A DNA stretch of 64,000 nucleotides, from the NCBI GenBank assembly GCA_028826165.1, contig JAPDFW010000107.1, positions 124,001 through 188,000 on the forward strand, in the 5' to 3' direction. Numbering within the stretch: position 1 is the first letter of the stretch; the number at the start of each line of letters is the position of its first letter. The position numbers were made by a program, and so were the translations under genes. The notes beneath the pieces were generated by a model. The model saw only the letters and a program-made list of their open reading frames with translations. It made no database searches and was not told the DNA's origin. Positions 60,601-64,000 of this stretch are shown here, piece after piece. The stretch is from Anaeramoeba ignava (Eukaryota > Metamonada > Anaeramoebidae).

Positions 60601-62295
60601 TTTTTTGGAAAATTTAAAAAACTCAAAAGAAAACACCAATTCATTATTTGTTTGAAAATAAATCAATAACAAAAGAAATTATTAAATTAATGATTGAAAA
60701 CAAAGGAATTAATTTAAACCTTCAAGATGTAAATTATTTTCCTTTTTTTATTTAAATTTCAAATAATTTTGAAGCAAAAAGGAAATTTTGATTTTAATTT
60801 GATTTCATTATTAATTTCCTGAAAATATATAAATTAATGATCCATTTCATAATTAATGATTTAATATTTAATTCTTTTATTCATTAATTTATTTATTTGA
60901 AATTTAATAATTAAAATTGAATGAAGAATTATTGAAAAAAAATATTGGTTTTGAATTTAATTTTCAATTCCTTTTTATTTTTTTTTGGAAAATTATTTAT
61001 TTAATTAGAAAGTAAAGAAAATCAATTTCCTTTCATTTTCTTTTTGACAATTTTTTACAATTTCCTTTCAATTTCCTTTCTTTTTGAAAATAGTTTGTAA
61101 AATCAAAAAATCAAAAAAGAAAAAAACATTTTCTAACCAAAATATTGACCTAAATCAATTTAACAAATTAACAAATTAACAATTAACAAGGGAGTAAAAA
61201 AAATCATAATTTAAATTCAAAAAAAAATAAATTAATTTAAAGGGAAAAATAACAAAAAAAAATCAAAATGAAAGAAAACTCCTTTACATTACTTATACCT
61301 CAATCCTTCCGTAACAATGGAGATTATTCAATTCTTGATAGACAAAGGATATTTACAAGAAGTAACAAAATTTATGATTTTTTTTCCTTTTTGTTTTAAT
61401 TTTTTTTGAATAAATTTCAATTTCCAAAAAAATCAAAATTAAAAACAAAAACAATTAAAACAAGAAATGAAATTGGAATATAAATATAATTTGAGAATAA
61501 GAAAAAATAAATTTAATTCATGTTTTATTTTTTTAATTAAAATTCCAATTTATTTTTTTCTTCTCTAAATTTTTATTTTCTTTATTCAATTTTTAATAAT
61601 TCTTAATTCAAAATAATTTTTAATTTTAATTTTAATTTTGATTTTGATTTTAATTTAGAATTTTTTTTTTAAAAAATTTCAATTTCTGAAAAGATAATTA
61701 TTAATATTCCTTGATAATTTGAAATAAAATTATAAGAAATGATAATTATTTATTTACAAAATTTAAAATTAATTTTCTTTTTCTTTTTCATTTGATTTTG
61801 AAATTTTTCTAATCATTTCCATAATAAATTGCAAATTAAAATCAAATTTTAACACATAAAAATTTACAAATTTGAAGATCAATCCTGTTGAAATTGAAAA
61901 GGAATTAAAGCTCTTGGATGATGAATTTAACAAATCATATTATGTAATTCAAACAAAAACAAAAACAAAAACAAAAACATTTTTAATTTAATTTATTTTA
62001 ATTTTTATTTTTAAAAAATAAATTTAGAAAAAGGAGGTTTGAATTATTTTTTTGATTAAAATTAACAACAATTAGTTCTTTAATTTATTAACTCATTTTT
62101 ATTATTTAAATTATGAATAATTTATTTTAATTCATTTATTTTTTGAATTATTTTGTTTTTCCAATATTAAATTTAAAAACAAAAATAAAAAAGAATGGAG
62201 CAACTTTATTACATTATTTTGCACAAAAGGAACCAATTAATAAGGATCTTTTTAATCATTTTATTAATTCAGGAGCTGATTGGAATAAACAAGAT
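54604..62295 (+). CDS. Ankyrin-repeat gene in single-repeat exons (5' and 3' ends not found)
   Basis: Six candidate exons lie in about 7.7 kb: 54604-54699, 58860-58958, 60630-60728, 61275-61361, 61878-61943 and 62194-62295. All are multiples of 3, start after an AG and end before a GT in phase 0. Five encode one ankyrin repeat each (ETLFHYFSKKEP..., KTPIHYLIENKSITKEIIKL, the same with LFENK, KTPLHYLYLNPSVTMEIIQF, NGATLLHYFAQKEP), four ending in NKQD or LNLQD. The fifth (INPVEIEKELKLLDDEFNK) is a short linker. Ankyrin repeats bind proteins. The introns reach 4.2 kb and include (AAAATC)n arrays. The first exon has no start codon; the repeats could even be a continuation of the RING-kinase gene. 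Live gene or decaying remnant cannot be decided here. Confidence 0.5.
54700..57780. other. AT-rich DNA, probably intron
   Basis: No gene, ordered repeat or RNA seen in 3 kb of poly-A/T sequence; likely intron between two ankyrin exons. Confidence 0.35.
57965..58675 (+). repeat. (AAAATC)n array, left copy
   Basis: Hexamer AAAATC with AAAAATC and AAATC slips. It has the same unit, rotated, as the CAAAAT coding repeats of the RasGEF exon. Confidence 0.85.
59165..60450 (+). repeat. (AAAATC)n array, right copy
   Basis: Longer version of the left array, interrupted at about 59400-60020 by A-rich decayed units. Short frames such as KIKIKSKSKS through it are artefacts. Confidence 0.85.
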
Positions 62296-64000
62296 GTAAA
62301 ATAATATAAAATTTTTCAATTTAAATTATATTTTTATTATTCAAAAACAAAAACAAAAACAATTAAATTAAATTATTTTATTTAAATAATAAATAAATAT
62401 CAAAAATAATCAATTTTTATTTTAAATTGAATAATATTAAATTATTTATAATAGAAAGTAAAAATAAATCAAAATCAAAATTTACTTTTTTTTCTTCTTT
62501 TTCTTTTTTTTGAAAAAAATGAATTATTTATTGAATGAAAATTTGTTTTTATTTTATTTTGAAAAAAAAAATAGTATGTAAAAATAAATTTTTTTGTGAT
62601 TTTTCTTTTGAATAAAAACAAAAACAAATTTCCCAAATAAAATAATATTTATTTAGTTCATTTGGAAAAAAAATAATCTAAATTTAATTTAATTTAATTT
62701 AATTTAATTTGAAATTGGGGAAATATCAAATAAGATTTTGATTTTTGATTTTATTAAGAAAATCATAAGTGAGATTTCTACATGTTTTTTTTGTGTTTTT
62801 TTGAAGTAATTTTGATAAAAAGAAAATAAAAGGAAAATGGAATAATTCATTTTTAAATTAATTTTTATAATCATATTCTATTTAATCTTTCAATTAAGAA
62901 TAATTTATCAAATAATCTGTATAATATTCTGATTATTCTTTTCATTATTTTGATTCTAACTCTAATTCTGATATCTTTGTTAATTTATATTTCCAAATAT
63001 TCTTTGTATCCTTTCTTAGATTTATTTTCTTTGTTATAATTTATTTTCTTTGAATTTTTCTTTCTTCTTTGAATTTGTTTTTATTTTTGAATTTGTTTTT
63101 ATTTTCAGAATTATCCTTATTATTTATCTTATTAATTTTATTATCATTATTGAATTTGATTTTGAATTTGATTTTCTTCATTATTTCTCATTTTCTATTC
63201 ATCTTTCTTATATTATATTCTATTTCCCATTAACTATAAATTATGATATAATTTCAAATATCTTCTGAATATATTCTATTGTTGTTTATTTTTTTCATAT
63301 ATTTACCTTCTGTTAATTTCTTTTATTAGTTTTTTTTGTTTATTTATTTAATTGAATGAATTGATTTTTATTCATTTATTTCTTATTTCTTGATAAATTT
63401 AATATTTACAAATAAAGAAAATAATTTAATATTTCTTTTCTTTTCTTTAAATAACATATATATATATATATTTCATATTATTATTTTTTCATTTAATAAG
63501 TATATTTATTGATTCCATTTATGAAAATTATTAATTTTAGAAGAATAATATTTTTGATATTTTAGATATTTTTATTCTTTGATTTTTTTTTGTTTATAAT
63601 TTAATTATTTCTAAATAAGTTATTTTTTTTCTATCCTTGATTCATTCTAATTTATTTTTATCTTTCTAAAAATAAATATTCTTTGAATTATTTTGAAATA
63701 TTTTGTATTCCTTATTTCTATCTTATTTATAAATATTGAATATAATTTCTTGAATTAAGATTTTCTAATTTTATTTTAATTTTTCTATTATTTTTCTATC
63801 TTCTTATATTTATTTGAATTATGAAATTAGAAATGTTTATTTCATTCAAAAAGTCAAAATATATGAATATAAATTAATTTTTAAATAAACTTGATTTAAT
63901 ATTTTTATTAACCATTAAATTTATTCTTTGATATTATTTCTTTTTATTAATAATAATAATAATATTAGGAGTTTTTGTTACATAATATAATTATGTAAGA
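62296..64000. other. AT-rich DNA to the window edge
   Basis: No supportable gene. A low-complexity Phe/Ile-rich frame at 63050-63268 and an (AT)n run at about 63456-63470 were noted. It may be the next ankyrin intron, since the last exon ends at a GTAAAA donor. Confidence 0.4.

Larger units (their letters stand above)
57781..60740. repeat. Tandem segmental duplication carrying an ankyrin exon and (AAAATC)n arrays
   Basis: The left copy (about 57781-58978) and right copy (about 58979-60740) share a unique leader (GGAAATATAATTTAATTAAA ... AACCCAAAAA), an array of AAAATC/AAATC hexamers, the tail GGATGTAAAATTCAAAAA, and a 99-nt ankyrin exon that differs at few positions (LIENK against LFENK). 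The right copy is longer because its array expanded. Confidence 0.85.

Noticed and set aside
63050-63268. Plus-strand 72-codon Phe/Ile frame
   Set aside because: Composition matches random AT-rich DNA; no motif.

Overview
The window is AT-rich eukaryotic nuclear DNA. Genes are split by GT..AG introns, TAA, TGA and TAG all act as stops, and Asn/Gln/Glu-rich runs are common. The gene set (tandem RCC1-BTB genes, RasGEF, RING-kinase, PH-coiled-coil-RUN, CARMIL, CHFR, translin, BAG6-like, one-repeat ankyrin exons) together with T-rich TCATTTTT boxes just before start codons suggests an amoeboid metamonad of the Anaeramoeba type. That assignment is inference; no rRNA or other marker lies in the window. 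I saw no tRNA, rRNA, CRISPR or transposase gene.

Layout. 1-4806 (-): a large unrecognised protein, partial at the left edge, with one frame break. 4889-10421 (+): three tandem RCC1-BTB copies; copy 1 is intact with a CaaX-like end, copies 2 and 3 each carry two small frameshifts. 10509-14903 (+): a four-exon armadillo-repeat gene. 15353-22837 (+): a PH / coiled-coil / RUN gene of about 2,140 residues with one frameshift. 23138-24943 (-): translin. 25046-27679 (-): CHFR (FHA, RING, Cys-rich, PBZ). 27793-33433 (-): a ubiquitin-like, BAG6-like gene. 33986-36529 (+): CARMIL-like. 36708-39905 (+): RasGEF. 39906-50363: 10.4 kb without a recognised gene, with three tandem satellites (about 145, 315 and 159 bp). 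50364-about 53086 (+): RING finger-protein kinase with a helical C-terminal part. 53.1-64 kb: very AT-rich DNA with six in-phase ankyrin-type exons in long introns, one of them duplicated together with its (AAAATC)n intron.

Main observation. I rebuilt gene models by checking that splice phase joins at each junction. Most long ORFs in the repeat-filled stretches then prove to be translated introns. The introns fall into two classes: ordinary ones of 59-141 nt, and long ones (202 to 3,061 nt) that consist almost entirely of tandem arrays with 6-, 12- or 18-bp periods. Unrelated genes on opposite strands share the same unit in the same sense-strand orientation. The same AAAAT-N hexamer family also builds exonic NQ/NE repeats and intergenic arrays. 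Intron-resident phased arrays, nucleosome-length satellites and single-repeat ankyrin exons are the parts most worth following.

Functions implied by the genes: Ras/Rho-type signalling and actin control (RasGEF, CARMIL, PH-RUN), ubiquitin and mitotic-checkpoint or DNA-damage signalling (CHFR, RING-kinase, BAG6-like) and nucleic-acid binding (translin). No operon-like grouping is implied, though several neighbours are only about 80-115 bp apart.
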